Below are positions 11,036-21,735 of a stretch of 64,000 nucleotides of DNA, in pieces (positions within the stretch are counted from its first letter, which is position 1; each line of letters starts with the position of its first letter). A program made the translations under genes and the position numbers. Origin of the DNA: Siphlonurus alternatus (taxonomy: Eukaryota > Arthropoda > Insecta > Ephemeroptera > Siphlonuridae); assembly GCA_949825025.1 (NCBI GenBank), contig OX463778.1, positions 53,384,364-53,448,363 of the forward strand. The letters run 5' to 3'. Below the pieces are notes generated by a model, which saw nothing but the letters and a program-made list of their open reading frames with translations, did not search any database and was not told where the DNA came from.

Positions 11036-11173
11036 ATCGTCGCCTCAGAATGCAAATCACGTAACTACAAAAAAAAAAATTGATGCAACTCTAAACCTTA
11101 TCTCACTTGAACATAAGGGTCAAAGTTCCATCAATTTTTTTTGTAGATACGTGATTTGCGTTCTGAGATATAA
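11036..11173. mobile_element. Small foldback MITE-like element
   Basis: Inverted arms are formed by CTCAGAATGCAAATCACGTA and its partner TACGTGATTTGCGTTCTGAG, with complementary A-rich and T-rich stretches inside and a centre near 11100. One arm-like fragment recurs at 30548-30596. No coding capacity. Confidence 0.65.
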
Positions 11174-12438
11174 TTGATAATTTTTTGATGGTGTATTTTA
11201 TGTGTTGAAAATGAAGAAATTTGAAATATTAGGTGATAGTAACAATTAACTCTTGTAGCTTCTGTATCACTAGTAAGATAAAATTTTAGTAAGCCGTCAT
11301 CTTTCTACGATGATTTATTAAGATTGTAATTTATCATTTTTCTCTCCCATAAGGTGAATTAGCCTCGATTTGAGACATAATAATGATTGACATTGTTCGT
11401 AGTGTTTATTTTAGTATGACTGATTGTGTCTAATATACGAACAAATCACCTTTTTTTTAAGATGGTGAATTACCATTTGTAGTAACAAAATTACAAAACT
11501 AATTAATTTGATCTGAACTCTGTGTAGTAAATTATAAATACTCATTAAGGACAAGTTTCTCGGTTGAGAGGTAAACGTTTCTCAAATGTCATCATTTTCC
11601 TTATGGCTTACAAGATCTGAGAACAAAAAACTGAGGTATTCGTTTGTGTATAAATATTTAGTTAAAATGCTGCAAGTAAATAATTCTTTTAGTTTAAACA
11701 AATGAGCTAGTTTCCAAGAATACTCTTCTTTTTGAAGAGGTCAATTTTCAGTGACTCACCTTTTTAGAACTACAAAAAAAATAAGTTTATTTTTAAAATT
11801 ATAACCCCAATAGGAATTTCAACTAAAAAAAAGAAGAACAATTCCACGTAAGAACCTTGAAACTGGTTTTTAAATATAAAGAAAAAAATTTGCAACCTGT
11901 ATTATTTAAATTACACCACTAACTTTGGAGAAAAAAAAAAGATCCAGACAGTAAAAAAGTCACATATTATTATGTCTAAGTTTTTTTTTTTTTATCTCGA
12001 ATTAGCGTAGCACGCAGTCTAGAATAACACATAACCATGTATCATGTTAACATTAAATCTCCCAGCTGTCTTTTCGAGTACTCAGGAATATGTCTCGGTT
12101 TTTGTGCTCACTACTGTATTCGTCATAACAAAGTACTATAAAAATACGGGGAGCTGTTGCCCATATGGTCGAAGAGGCTCTGGAATAAAATAGCGATAAA
12201 TCTCACGTGCTGCATTTCCAGTAAATTTCAGGTGACCCACTGATTAATTACTTGGCAACATGAGAAGCGTCAATAAAACAAAAATTTGTCACTTAGCATC
12301 TGGTTATACGAAATTAAACACGATGAAGTTAAATTGTAATATTTCTAAATTTGCATTTTATAATTGTTAATTTTACAATGTTGACGCATGAAGCCGTTTA
12401 ATGTCATTGGTATGACGAATAGTGCATGTGCATACTAG
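11174..12438. other. AT-rich noncoding stretch
   Basis: Nothing recognised on either strand. Confidence 0.6.
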
Positions 12439-12439
12439 G

Positions 12440-12615
12440 AACAGGAAACCATGGAAACCTGCATGCTGCAGTAGCCAGGCACACCCGAAGTGTATTATAT
12501 ACCTTCCAAATGCAAGGTACTATAATTTTGGAAAATTGATGAAAAATATTTCACTCCAGACTGGATTCGAACCCACGACACTCCCCACTGGCGATAAACC
12601 AATTTACTGCCCTGT
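12440..12615 (-). mobile_element. tRNA-derived SINE, minus strand
   Basis: On the minus strand there is B-box GTGGGTTCGAATCCAGTC near 12560-12578, preceded by a tRNA-like head (GGCAGTAAATTGGTTTATCG), and it ends with the shared tail domain (GTGTGCCTGGCTACTGCAG, then GCAGGTTTCCATGGTTTCC). The A box is weak, consistent with an old copy. Confidence 0.65.
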
Positions 12616-13413
12616 AATTTAAATGTAAAACGACATTGTCAATTGTATGAACTGCGTAAATTATTAAAATTCGTTGTTATTTCATTAAATATTATATTTT
12701 TTTCTCAGATTCATTTTACTACATATTATAATAAAGTTATACTGTAGTATATTTTATAACATCAACTTGAAATGATGAAGTTATCTTTTATATTATTTTC
12801 ATTTTTTTGTTATTTAATTCGAATTACAGAACACCAGAAGCTCTCTCTATTTTTTTTTTTTTTTCATCTATTCCACAGTTGAACTTTACCCAACAGCAGC
12901 TGGAAACATTCGTTATATAAAAAATAAACGAAGACTAAATTAAATTTTTATTTACTCGTCTTTGTAATAAAAATTAATATCCCACTATAAAATATGCTTT
13001 ACCTATTGTTTGATTATTATTATTAGGTATATTGTATAACTAGACATATTTATTGTTGTGTCATAATTCATTTATATTATTATATAATAATAAGGGAAGC
13101 CATATATACATAATCAAAAGCATGTAAAACATGCAGTTTGACATGACAACATCCCCCCTCTGTTACATAAAATGATGGGAGTAAGCAAGCTAGTAGGCAT
13201 CAGAGAGCATAATTGTGCATTAGAAATATTTTTATTGGGCGACATCTGGCATGATGAATTTAGACTCGTAGCACCTGTCTTTATACCTTATAATAGCTTG
13301 CGTCACCCCCCTCCCAACACCTCGTTCAAAATCATTCAATATTTTCATAAAAAATCTGATATAATAATCAATCTCCACTTGAATGTAGGAGCCTATCTTA
13401 CAACACGTATTGC

Positions 13414-13419
<6 letters not shown>
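12616..13419. other. AT-rich noncoding stretch
   Basis: A strong pyrimidine tract followed by CCACAG at 12852-12878 looks like a splice acceptor, but the following frame closes after 13 codons. Nothing else is seen. Confidence 0.5.

Positions 13420-13503
<84 letters not shown>
13420..13503. repeat. (TA)n microsatellite, 84 bases
   Basis: Uninterrupted TA repeat. It creates a spurious Ile-Tyr reading frame. Confidence 0.95.
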
Positions 13504-13504
<1 letters not shown>

Positions 13505-14091
13505 TGAATTTACGATGATAAATAATGTCGTGTATAAAAAATTGTACTTACAGGGGATAAAATATATATGTTTTTAAAGAGGAGATATAATATTATATCA
13601 GTTTACATACTGTTCATATATAATGGAAACGCGTTTTTTAATAAAGAAATGAAGAAATATATATGTTTATTTTTTTTTACATTACTCATCTGACAATTTT
13701 TTTTAATTGATTTTCTATATATTGTCAACAATGTACAAGAGTGTTTGAATATACCTTACGTTTTTTTTTTTTTTTATTATTAATGAATCAATTTTGCAAT
13801 ATCATGTTGGTAAAAAAATTCTTTCGCAATTTTTAGCTGACAAAAGAATCAATAATATCCATCATGTATAATATTTTAAATTACATAACATACGTGGGAT
13901 CTGCAATGCAAACATAATTTTCCTGGAGATTCTTTTCAGCCTTGAACAAAAAAAAAAGCTTGTGGTTACTAAATAAAAAATATTTATATATAAGTTTTGG
14001 CTGAGTGATATCAAATGATCATGAAAATACGGTAGCATGCAGGAGGAGGAGGAGAAATAAGAACAAGTTATCTCAATCATTGTCCAAGTTA
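13504..14091. other. AT-rich noncoding stretch
   Basis: Poly-T and poly-A runs and a short AGGAGG triplet repeat near 14040. No gene seen. Confidence 0.55.
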
Positions 14092-14093
14092 AC

Positions 14094-14222
14094 CAGGGGA
14101 GCGTGGAAACCTCAGTCAGAATGGATCATAAATGGACCTCATTGACTAAAAAAACTGAGGCTGCCGGGAATCGAACCCTCGATCTTCTGAATATAAACCG
14201 CTGTGCCATCTGCTTAAAAATA
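14094..14222 (-). mobile_element. tRNA-derived SINE, minus strand
   Basis: On the minus strand a well preserved tRNA-like head (A-box GATGGCACAGCGG, B-box GAGGGTTCGATTCCCGGC) is followed by CATTCTGACTGAGG and the tail GGTTTCCACGCTCCCC. The element is short and ends at the tail without a clear poly(A). Confidence 0.75.
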
Positions 14223-14694
14223 TAAATTAATTCCAATATGGTAATCGCTAAGCACGGTGCATTCTCGCCTAGCATCTTCAGAGATTATGAGATGAGATCA
14301 CGTTACTGGAGAGGTCAAGTGCCTCGCCAGTCAAGCACACCATCATTCATCTCGGCCGACTGGGACCGAATTCGAAATCGTAGGTTCTCTTTCTCCTGCT
14401 GCTGCAAATTAGGTCGAGCACGATTTTAAAATATTTAAAAGTAAAAATTTAACTAAAATTGGCAGCATTTTTGTCACTTATTTTGATTTATAATAATTTT
14501 TTTATATAATATCATTTCCAATAAATATATGCAACATCTCCTTCTAAGGTATATTTATATCGTTTGTATTTTCATCATTTTTGAAATTTTGTAATGAAAA
14601 TATTAAAGATAAAATTCATTTTAAACTTAAAAAACAACAAAATTCTAATTATTTTCCACACGATATTTATGTAACACCACGAGGCTCTGTTTGC
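14223..14694. other. AT-rich noncoding stretch
   Basis: An open frame at 14238-14429 has mixed composition but no recognisable domain, so I do not call it a gene. Confidence 0.45.
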
Positions 14695-14805
14695 TGGTTG
14701 ATGACGTCACAGACATCACGTGAATTTGCACACGTGTCACGAGGGGGGGGGTCGGCACGTGCCACGTCAGTCTGGACCAGACATGCCACGTTCAATCACT
14801 CCATA
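14695..14805. promoter_or_regulatory. Cluster of CRE and E-box palindromes
   Basis: Within 110 bases there are TGACGTCA (14702), TCACGTGA, CACGTG embedded in CACACGTGTCAC, GCACGTGC and CCACGTCA, with a G9 run at 14743-14751. These are canonical bZIP and bHLH binding palindromes, so a regulatory role is an inference. No transcript evidence is visible. Confidence 0.35.
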
Positions 14806-15114
14806 ACATTGTATCATGTAACCATGCATATCTGTGTAAACATATTACCAACTGCTGTTGTTGTTGTTCAATCAAAATCAGGCTTTGATTGATTTGAATT
14901 AAGATTATAACCTTCACAATGTTTATCAATATCATACTTGAAATCAATAGTCCTTGTTTTAAATTAAAATCCTTGTTTCTTTGTCTCTCTCTCTTCGCCG
15001 CGTTTTTTTTTATTAATGTCCAATAAGATTAAATTTCACTACAAAATTCTATTAAATAATCAATTGTTTTATATTGAAATCTTATACTTCATTTAATTCG
15101 ACACTCCAATAAGT

Positions 15115-15265
15115 CTGGGAGGATTATATCGATGTGACGGCTACTCCCCCAGGTCATCACCAGGGTGAAGTCCTACGAGATCGGGGGATCACATTGCCTG
15201 TGTCGTCGTGCGGTCTTTAAGACGCTTTCTCACCCCCCGGGGGGTCTTCCCCTTGACACCCTCTT
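15115..15265. other. GC-rich islet with short open frame
   Basis: About 55% G+C. One plus-strand frame from 15117 reads through about 35 codons (including EDYIDVTATPPGHHQGEV) to a TAA near 15220. It could be a terminal exon behind a weak acceptor at 15113, but the pyrimidine tract is poor and I recognise no protein. A conserved transposon tail is an alternative. Confidence 0.25.
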
Positions 15266-15371
15266 ATAACATGATACTATTTGAGATCACCATCTGTTCT
15301 TTTCTTCATGTTCGTAATGTACTACTCTTTTAGAAAAATAAAACTTGTAAACAATATTTTTAATATTACAG

Positions 15372-15480
15372 TTATATATAGTTGTCGTAACTTATATTTG
15401 GTGTGACGTCACGAATATTTTCCTTTGTCCTCCAATATTAATGGGAGGATGACGTCAAACCAAAGATAGAAACTATAGAA
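15372..15480. mobile_element. Foldback with CRE in both arms (copy 1)
   Basis: Imperfect palindrome: TATATTTGGTGTGACGTCAC on the left against GATGACGTCAAACCAAAGAT on the right, with outer TATAGTTG and AACTATAG. TGACGTCA is at 15404 and 15450. The sequence is related to 23935-24045, including the TTTGTCC(T)CCAATA centre. Confidence 0.6.
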
Positions 15481-16900
15481 GTGCAATATGACATTAAATT
15501 TTACAGTGCATTTTAAATGTTCCACAATTTTACTAGAAGCATGTGTATAGTTGCGGACTTTTGACATACATTGTAACTATTATAAGCTCTCTGGTTTTGA
15601 GTTGCTGCAGGGAACATATTTTTCTTGTTGAAACGAGGCAAAACTTGTCTGTGTTTGTGAGATGGCGCGGAGCAAGTCTTGAGAGACATGAAAGTTAAAT
15701 CGAGCAAGATATTTTCTGTTTAATTTACCACGATGTAAAAAAAATAACTTTATTACAGTATTTTCAGCTGAATCATCTGTTTATATATATTTACGATATT
15801 CTTGTTTCCTATGAGTATAAAATTGTAAAATAGCTAATTTTATTTAAAATAGAAAATAAAAAAAATGTATAAAAATACAGTTAAAATTATTAATTCATTG
15901 AAAAAAATAGAATCTACTTCAGATAGTCGTATAATTTACTAATTTATGATGCAGATAAATTAATTGAAAATTTTAAAACTATTTTTGTCATGGTTTTCAT
16001 TATCACTGCATGGCTAAATTATTTTATAATAACTAAATTATCTCTAACTGGAGTTGGTAGTACAAAATGTAGCCAGAATTTTTTTATTATCAGAGAGATT
16101 TCAGTCTCTGCCGTTGATACTATCCTCTGTATAATAAGCTGATAATGCGATAAACCTCAGCATACCATATAGAAGTGGACAAACATAAAATAATAATATT
16201 TGTTTACTATAGAGTAAATTTCAAAAGTAAATGCCCCACCACGTATATGATAAAGCAAATGTCGTTGCAATGGCTTCAGTTTTAACATCGGAAGTACGTG
16301 TGTCGCTCGACAGACACAATTGATCCTCTTTACAGTCCTTATTTTTATACATTTCAATCATTTGATTGTTACGATCGATACTGTGAGGAACAATTAAATT
16401 TACCTTGTGTATACGTTTTGTTATGTGGTTGTAACATTGTAAAGCACTCGTAAAAATTGATGTTTTATAAAAATACACTTTTATATAATACACTTGAATA
16501 ATAAGGAAAATAATGATGTGTTTCATTAGAGTTGAATGCAGTCGCCTGTAAGTTGTTTTAATGATTCAAAGACAGTGCGCATATATATTGAGATGCAGTG
16601 TCTTAAATTATACTGAATAGGGATATAATGATAATTATGTAATATAGTTTAGATTTTATCTAGTTATTTTTTTTTAATCCTATACACCCATATAAAATTC
16701 TGCATTGTAAAATTAAATATTAAATTAAAATACGTATGGTAAATTCATTAATTTTTTGTCACTTTTTTTTTGCACAATATTATATAGGCTCTTTCAAAAT
16801 TTTCCTAATTTTTTTAACATTTTTTTTTTTTTTATTACTAACATACGAAACCTGAAGTGTGTAGGTAAATAATTCAAACCCATGTGTATTTTTTTAAACC
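15481..16900. other. AT-rich noncoding stretch
   Basis: Nothing recognised. Several open frames of 60-100 codons here are AT-rich and without domain features. Confidence 0.55.
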
Positions 16901-16904
16901 ATCT

Positions 16905-17060
16905 CACCCTAGGATCATGTATGTATGGATAGGCTATCCCTATACCAATAGCATTAGAGCGGCTGAGGCAAATCTCCAACGTAAGATGGTGACCGAGCGC
17001 AATCAACCGGCGGCATATTTTCAAAGTTTTGAATAGCGTAAAAAAAGTGAAACAGTAGAG
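16905..17060. repeat. Islet sharing a 28-base word with 20645-20800
   Basis: TGTATGTATGGATAGGCTAT at 16918-16937, preceded by AGGATCA, matches the reverse complement of 20755-20783. Nearby AAGATGGTGACCGAGCG also recalls the YY1-like and ACCGAG motifs of that region. The shared word is too long for chance in such DNA. It may be a remnant of one repeat or retrocopy family. Confidence 0.4.
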
Positions 17061-17234
17061 AGCTCGCGAGATCATGCAGAGATGTATTCGATCTTATACG
17101 TCAAAAGAAAAGAATTAGAAGCATGATTCAAGCCAAAGCAGGTCAGAGCTATAAAAAAATATGGGAAAAACTGAATAATATATACTGAATTTCCCAAGTA
17201 TATATATTTGTATTTTTTTTTATGATTATGTATA

Positions 17235-17911
17235 TTAAAGTTCGAATAAGCGATATATTTCATTTTTTGGAATATTTTATTTTCTATAAATAGTTTAACC
17301 TGATGCCTTCTATTGAGAAATGAAAACCAAAAAATTCCATCTCAAATAGCTTCACCACAAAAAAATCCCAAAGTTGCTGTTTCGGAGGCCTTTAACATGC
17401 ATTCTTATATATATGGAACAGAAACCCAGCTTTTTACTCCAACTTCGTCTGAACTATGGAACCCAATTAAAAAATATGTACGTAATCTATGATGAATTCT
17501 TTAATGGATTTTCAAATAATTTTTTTTTTTACGGAGCCGTTTTTCCGGAAAAAAAAACTTGAAAATCCTTATGGGAATTAACCCGCAAAAATTTCAATAT
17601 TTTTTTTCGGAAAAACGGCTCCGTAAAAAAAAAAAATTTATTTGAAAATCCAATAAAGAATTCATAATAGATTACGCACGTATTTTTTAATTGGTACCAT
17701 AGTTCAGACGAAGTTAGAGTAAAAAGCTGTTTTCTGTTCCATAAGGATGCATGTTAAAGGCCTCCGAAACACCAACTTTGGGAATGTTTTTAGGTGAAGC
17801 TATTTGAGATGGAATTTTTTGGTTTTCATTTCTCAATATTATAGAGGGTGAGTTGAACTATTTTTAGAAAATAAAATATTTAAAAAAATTAAATCGCTCA
17901 CTCTACTTTAA
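17235..17911. mobile_element. TTAA-bounded foldback element, complete
   Basis: TTAA at 17235-17238 and 17908-17911. Terminal inverted repeats of roughly 300 bases run from AGTTCGAATAAGCGAT / ATCGCTCACTCTACT to a centre near 17575 (TATGGGAATTAACCCG). Landmarks shared with the copy at 7229-7773 include TTTCGGAGGCCTTTAAC and AAACGGCTCCGTAAAAA. It has no meaningful ORF and is piggyBac-like in target choice only. Confidence 0.8.
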
Positions 17912-18720
17912 AAGAAATTATTATCGGCATCAGGCCTGATGTATTATTATCGTAGGGGTACTTATTTCAAAAAACAACAAAGATGTGACTGGACGCAATA
18001 CTATAATAGACAGCTAGCTAGCAGTTTAATCTATTACATAAAAAGTCTGGAGGATATTCATGAGCAATTAAACTTAGAGAGACTATGTTTTTATCTTGGC
18101 TCATGCCATGCAGTGTTGTATAAACTTCCAGATTATTAAAAAAAAAAAAAAAAAAAATGAAAGTATACCTGCATGTGTTTAAGAAACAATTGTTTGACTA
18201 CCTAATTAAAAAGAAAATGTTACTCCATTAAGCTCATGCAAGGCAAAGAATGTCAAAATTTTATTTGTATAATTTTGTATTGTAATAATTGAATATTGTT
18301 ATTTTGTATGTTTGTCTATGTCTATTATTTTTAGAACCACAAGCAGGGATAAAAATTGAGGCCAAAGTGGGGGTTAAAGTGTTTGTGAATGCTCCCCATT
18401 ATATATGTTTTAGAATAAAATTATTAACAAACATGGAATAAAAAGGTGAAGAATTATAATAATTAACAATATATACAGTATCATATAATTTATTGATGTC
18501 ATTATAAAATCTTTCCACAAAATCTTTTTATGTGCATATGCCAACAGTCAGCATGCACTATATCTATTCTTGATCAAAATCTTTTATTTTTTTCCAAACG
18601 GCTTTTAATTCTTTTAAAAATTGGCTTGCACGCATGACTCCCCGGCAAAGTTTAGTGACTCAATATTGTTAAATTTATCTGCCCAGGCCATATGTATATA
18701 TACTGCATGAAAAATTCATT
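17912..18720. other. AT-rich noncoding stretch
   Basis: An open frame at 17939-18139 (composition plausible, no domain recognised) is followed by an A19 run at 18140-18158. This could be a degraded retrocopy, but I have no supporting similarity. Confidence 0.4.
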
Positions 18721-18871
18721 TTAAGCCGGTATTACACGATAAAATTTTTCTAGTTATTGTATACAATTTCTCCTTACAAGAAAACTTCCACTCCATTTGT
18801 TTGTATGGAGATGAAATTTTCTTGCAAGAAAAAAATTGTATGCAAAATTGCATCGTGTAATACCGGCTTAA
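18721..18871. mobile_element. TTAA-bounded foldback MITE, 151 bp
   Basis: TTAA on both sides, with termini GCCGGTATTACACGAT and ATCGTGTAATACCGGC that are perfect inverted repeats for 16 bases. The inside is an imperfect hairpin of CTTACAAGAAAA and TTTTCTTGCAAG arms around a TCCACTCCATTTG centre. A diverged relative lies at 24880-25025. Confidence 0.8.
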
Positions 18872-19329
18872 AGTGAAGTCCATGAAGACACTTTTTAATG
18901 TTTAATCATTGTCTACCTTTGCTGGCAACTATATTGTAAAAAAAACTTAGCTGCATCTTATATATTATGCAGTAATGTATATATTATATATAAATTTATA
19001 TTACATATATTTATTTATAATATATTTGCAAAATTTGCATATTATAGCCGTATAAAATATAAAAGACAAAGCCAAAAAATGCTTATTTCTTGAGTAAAAA
19101 AAATAGATAGTATTTTCTCTTTATTAAAATTCTTACTCATTACATAGAGTGCTGTACACCAAAAATGTGTCGTACTTGTTGACTGAAGCAACGGGTCCAA
19201 AGAAGGAACGTCAATAGAGTTTTGTCAGTGCGACAATGATGTGTTGGGCCTCCTCGCTTGCCTTTTCTGTGTAGAAAAGCATGATTAGTATTTAGGCAAA
19301 ATTAAGCATAGACTTACTGGTAGACTTAA
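18872..19329. other. AT-rich noncoding stretch
   Basis: Nothing recognised. Confidence 0.55.
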
Positions 19330-19425
19330 TTAAATAGTACACTCCATTTGAATAAAAATATCCCATCCGGCTATGTTAAAGTATAGCCGGATCAGACATT
19401 TTTATCTGAATGTAGTGTACTTTAA
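19330..19425. mobile_element. TTAA-bounded 96-bp foldback
   Basis: TTAA at 19330-19333 and 19422-19425, with arms AGTACACTCCATTTGAATAA and its near-complement ending GTAGTGTAC. The central stem is ATCCGGCTAT / ATAGCCGGAT. A small hairpin with a few mismatches. Confidence 0.65.
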
Positions 19426-19439
19426 GACAGGGACTGGAT

Positions 19440-19575
19440 CCCGTATCCGGATCCGCTCATTATCCTGTTAAAAAAATAAATGGACCAGATCCGGGTATCC
19501 CGATCACCTTAAAAATATAAATGGACCAAATCCGAATATCCCGATCCCCTAAAAAAAATAAAAGGATCTGGACAC
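19440..19575 (+). repeat. Degenerate tandem repeat with ATCCGG/CCCGATC motifs
   Basis: Two to three units of about 41-50 bases. Each contains AAATGGACCA(A/G)ATCCG, then TATCCCGATC and an A-rich spacer. The array lies directly before the LINE remnant at 19595. Confidence 0.65.
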
Positions 19576-19594
19576 CCAGATACTTTTATATTTT

Positions 19595-19930
19595 TTAAAG
19601 ATGATCCAAATTAGATTGACAACAATGTACAAAATTACAAGGAATGCCAAGGGTTGGGAGGAGATGAGTGGAAAAGTGGACAGGGGAAGATATTTGGGGA
19701 GAAGGGACCATGAATGGAAGCTCGAGTATCAGGGAAGCAACAATGATGTGGGAAAGTATTCTTTTATCAGGAGGACGGCGAGAGAGTGGAATCTGCTGGG
19801 GTCTGCGGAGGTGGGCGTGGACAGGATTGAGAAGTTCAAGGAGCTGGTTACCTCAAGACCTCAAGCAGGACACAAACTGTGAGCCATAGTGGTGTGACCA
19901 CAACTGCCGCAGTATAAACTAAATTTTTAT
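19595..19930 (+). pseudogene. Non-LTR retrotransposon RT C-terminus and 3' end (remnant)
   Basis: An open frame of 93 codons (19601-19882) contains RLTTMYKITRN early and SFIRRTAREWNLL, then VDRIEKFKELV, at the end. This matches the typical C-terminal pattern of arthropod and other invertebrate LINE reverse transcriptase proteins: a basic RL-x-x-(L/M)YKI segment, then F-x-x-R-(T)-x-x-x-WN-x-L, then a short helix with F-K. The stop at 19880-19882 is followed by a 3' UTR ending near 19940 in repeated ATCTTTTATCTT. The endonuclease and catalytic RT domains are missing, so this is a 5'-truncated, dead copy. The assignment rests on pattern recognition. A protein search would settle the clade. Confidence 0.75.
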
Positions 19931-20640
19931 CTTTTATCTTAAAAGGGTTCAGGTATTTTAGTTTTTTGATTTTCACTGTTTGATTAAGTTTGAATTTTAT
20001 CTTCCCAACTCCCAACTTGCGCAATTTGCGGCTTCTTAAAAAATAAATCTTTTCTCTTATTGACACAACATTGGGTGTTCATATATTATATATTTTCGTA
20101 TTTCATTAATTTCAATTAAAAGTATTAAAACTAAATTTACACTTACGTACAGACCCCATGCTTATTTTTTTTTATTTTTATTTTTTAAATTTGAAATGAA
20201 ATTTGTGTTAATTTTTATTCTTTTTATATGCATATTAAAATTAAATGATTAACTGTAAGAAAATTGTTCAAAATGTTTAAACAGTGCAATGAAATTCTTC
20301 GAATATTTAATCATATAATTACCAATATTACCAATATATAATATAATTAACGTACAGTCGTATGGCATTTAATTAAACAATTAACAAACAACAGTTCTTA
20401 TCATACATTATCAGTTACAGTATCATATGCATAATATGTGTATGATACAGAGATACAGTATGCCTACTGTACATACCCGTGTATCGAGACTGGCGTTTCT
20501 CCTTCATTTTGCAGGGATTTCCGCTTAGCAGCATTCTTGCAACCAGGTGCACAACAAGTTCTTGTCATTAACGCTTATTTAGCTTCACATTTTCGTATAA
20601 TATCACATAAAATATGGAGAAAATAGTAAAAAATTGCAAT
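19931..20640. other. AT-rich noncoding stretch
   Basis: Nothing recognised. Confidence 0.55.
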
Positions 20641-20644
20641 TTTT

Positions 20645-20800
20645 TCTCCATCCCAACATGGCGGACAACAATATCAAAACATTAGCGTCACGTGACTATC
20701 ACGTGACCGCTACCACCCACTTCCTCCTCACGACCGAGCTTCACCGAGACAGCGCCATAGCCTATCCATACATACAAGATCCTTGATCTCACCTTTTTAC
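20645..20800 (+). promoter_or_regulatory. Promoter-like islet: YY1-type and E-box motifs
   Basis: The islet begins with CCAACATGGCGGAC, a close match to the YY1 motif around animal transcription and translation starts. It continues with paired E-boxes in GTCACGTGAC and ATCACGTGAC. G+C is near 50% against about 30% in the flanks. Part of the islet (20755-20783) recurs at 16911-16937 in inverse orientation. Promoter activity is an inference. Confidence 0.4.
20658..20786 (+). CDS. Candidate 42-codon small ORF
   Basis: ATG at 20658 has a favourable context (A at -3, G at +4) and starts MADNNIKTLASRDYH. The frame stays open to a TGA at 20784, ending IAYPYIQDP. It is fully contained in the GC-rich islet. 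A chance opening of this length is not rare, and I do not recognise the peptide. The start context, abrupt base composition and downstream poly(A) (21041-21066) make a retroposed transcript possible. The ATG is also the YY1-like motif, so it may simply be promoter sequence. Confidence 0.25.
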   Translation: MADNNIKTLASRDYHVTATTHFLLTTELHRDSAIAYPYIQDP

Positions 20801-20869
20801 ACAAAATAGCCTGGTGCATATAATTTTGCAGACGGGATAGAAGAAGTTTGTTTTTGTCAATAAAATATT

Positions 20870-21066
20870 ACCTGAGGAAGGTGAAAAGTGCTTGTTATTT
20901 GTTTGTTGTGATGTACCGGCCAAGGCGGCGAGGGTAGTTCCTCCCTCAGCTAGGGGCACAGATGGTGGAGGGCCATTATGAAGCCCCAAGGCCTTCTTGT
21001 GATGCAGGGAGGGGGGAACTCCAAGTTAAAAAACGTGACAAAATAAAAAAAAAAAAAAAAAAAAAA
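20870..21066 (+). mobile_element. GC-rich segment ending in a long poly(A), possible retrocopy
   Basis: A GC-rich stretch (GGCCAAGGCGGCGAGGG, GATGGTGGAGGGCC, GCAGGGAGGGGGGAACTCC) is followed by ACGTGACAAAAT and an A run of more than 20 bases. A GC-rich body with terminal poly(A) in AT-rich DNA is the usual look of a processed retrocopy or SINE. No target duplication, Pol III box or known mRNA is recognised. The left boundary could be as far as 20645. Confidence 0.4.
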
Positions 21067-21220
21067 TGTGGAATTTAAGAAAATTCTGGCTGGAAATATA
21101 GTTAACGTTGGAAAAATGTATGAATTTTATTATCATGAAATAAAAATATCGGACAGACAACCTCTTAGCTAAAATATATATATTTCTTTTGGCAAATAAT
21201 ACAAGGTTTTATTTTTTTGC

Positions 21221-21344
21221 TGCTAAAAAATCTAGAAAAAATATCATATTGATTTTTCTTGAAAAATATTGAGTAGAATATTTGCTAAAAAATCTAGAAA
21301 AAATATCATATTGATTTTTCTTGAAAAATATTGAGTGTAGAAAA
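21221..21344 (+). repeat. 62-bp tandem duplication
   Basis: Two almost identical 62-base units beginning TGCTAAAAAATCTAG and ending AAAAATATTGAGT. Confidence 0.9.
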
Positions 21345-21575
21345 ATGTAGTTTATATACAGGAAATATTGCATAATTTAGTTTTTGAAGTTGTTCTTGAA
21401 AGAGTTGGAATATTTATTATTTTAAATAAAGCAGACTGAAGCTGTGTTTTGAATTTTGGTGGATTTGATGTATAGATGAACTACGATTTTGTCATAAATA
21501 AATATATTGTGATGTCACACCAATTTACACGAATGGAATAATATTTAAAATTCTCACATTTATTGTTTTCCTGTA

Positions 21576-21735
21576 AATTGTATCAGGCGCTGATCCAGGG
21601 GGGGGGGGGGCTGCAAATTTTGGATTTAACATGGACAATATAGGCATTTCCCCCACTCCAATTTTTTTTTTAACATTGGCCTTATGGAAGCAGCCCCCCC
21701 CGAAATTTTTTTCTGGATCCGCGCCTGAATTGTAT
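21576..21735. mobile_element. hAT MITE with 8-bp target duplication
   Basis: Termini CAGGCGCTGATCCAG (21584) and CTGGATCCGCGCCTG (to 21727) are inverted repeats of hAT type. AATTGTAT is duplicated at 21576-21583 and 21728-21735, the 8-bp length typical of hAT insertion. A G13 run follows the left terminus and CCCCCCCC precedes the right one. The body is 144 bases with no ORF. A partial relative lies at 56762-56815. Confidence 0.9.

Noticed and set aside
12852..12918. Splice acceptor followed by FTQQQLETF, reminiscent of homeodomain helix 1
   Set aside because: The frame stops after 13 codons with no donor, and the similarity is too short to mean anything.
13172..13507. 111-codon open frame ending in Ile-Tyr repeats
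   Set aside because: The C-terminal part is the TA microsatellite in translation; the rest has no domain or splice context.
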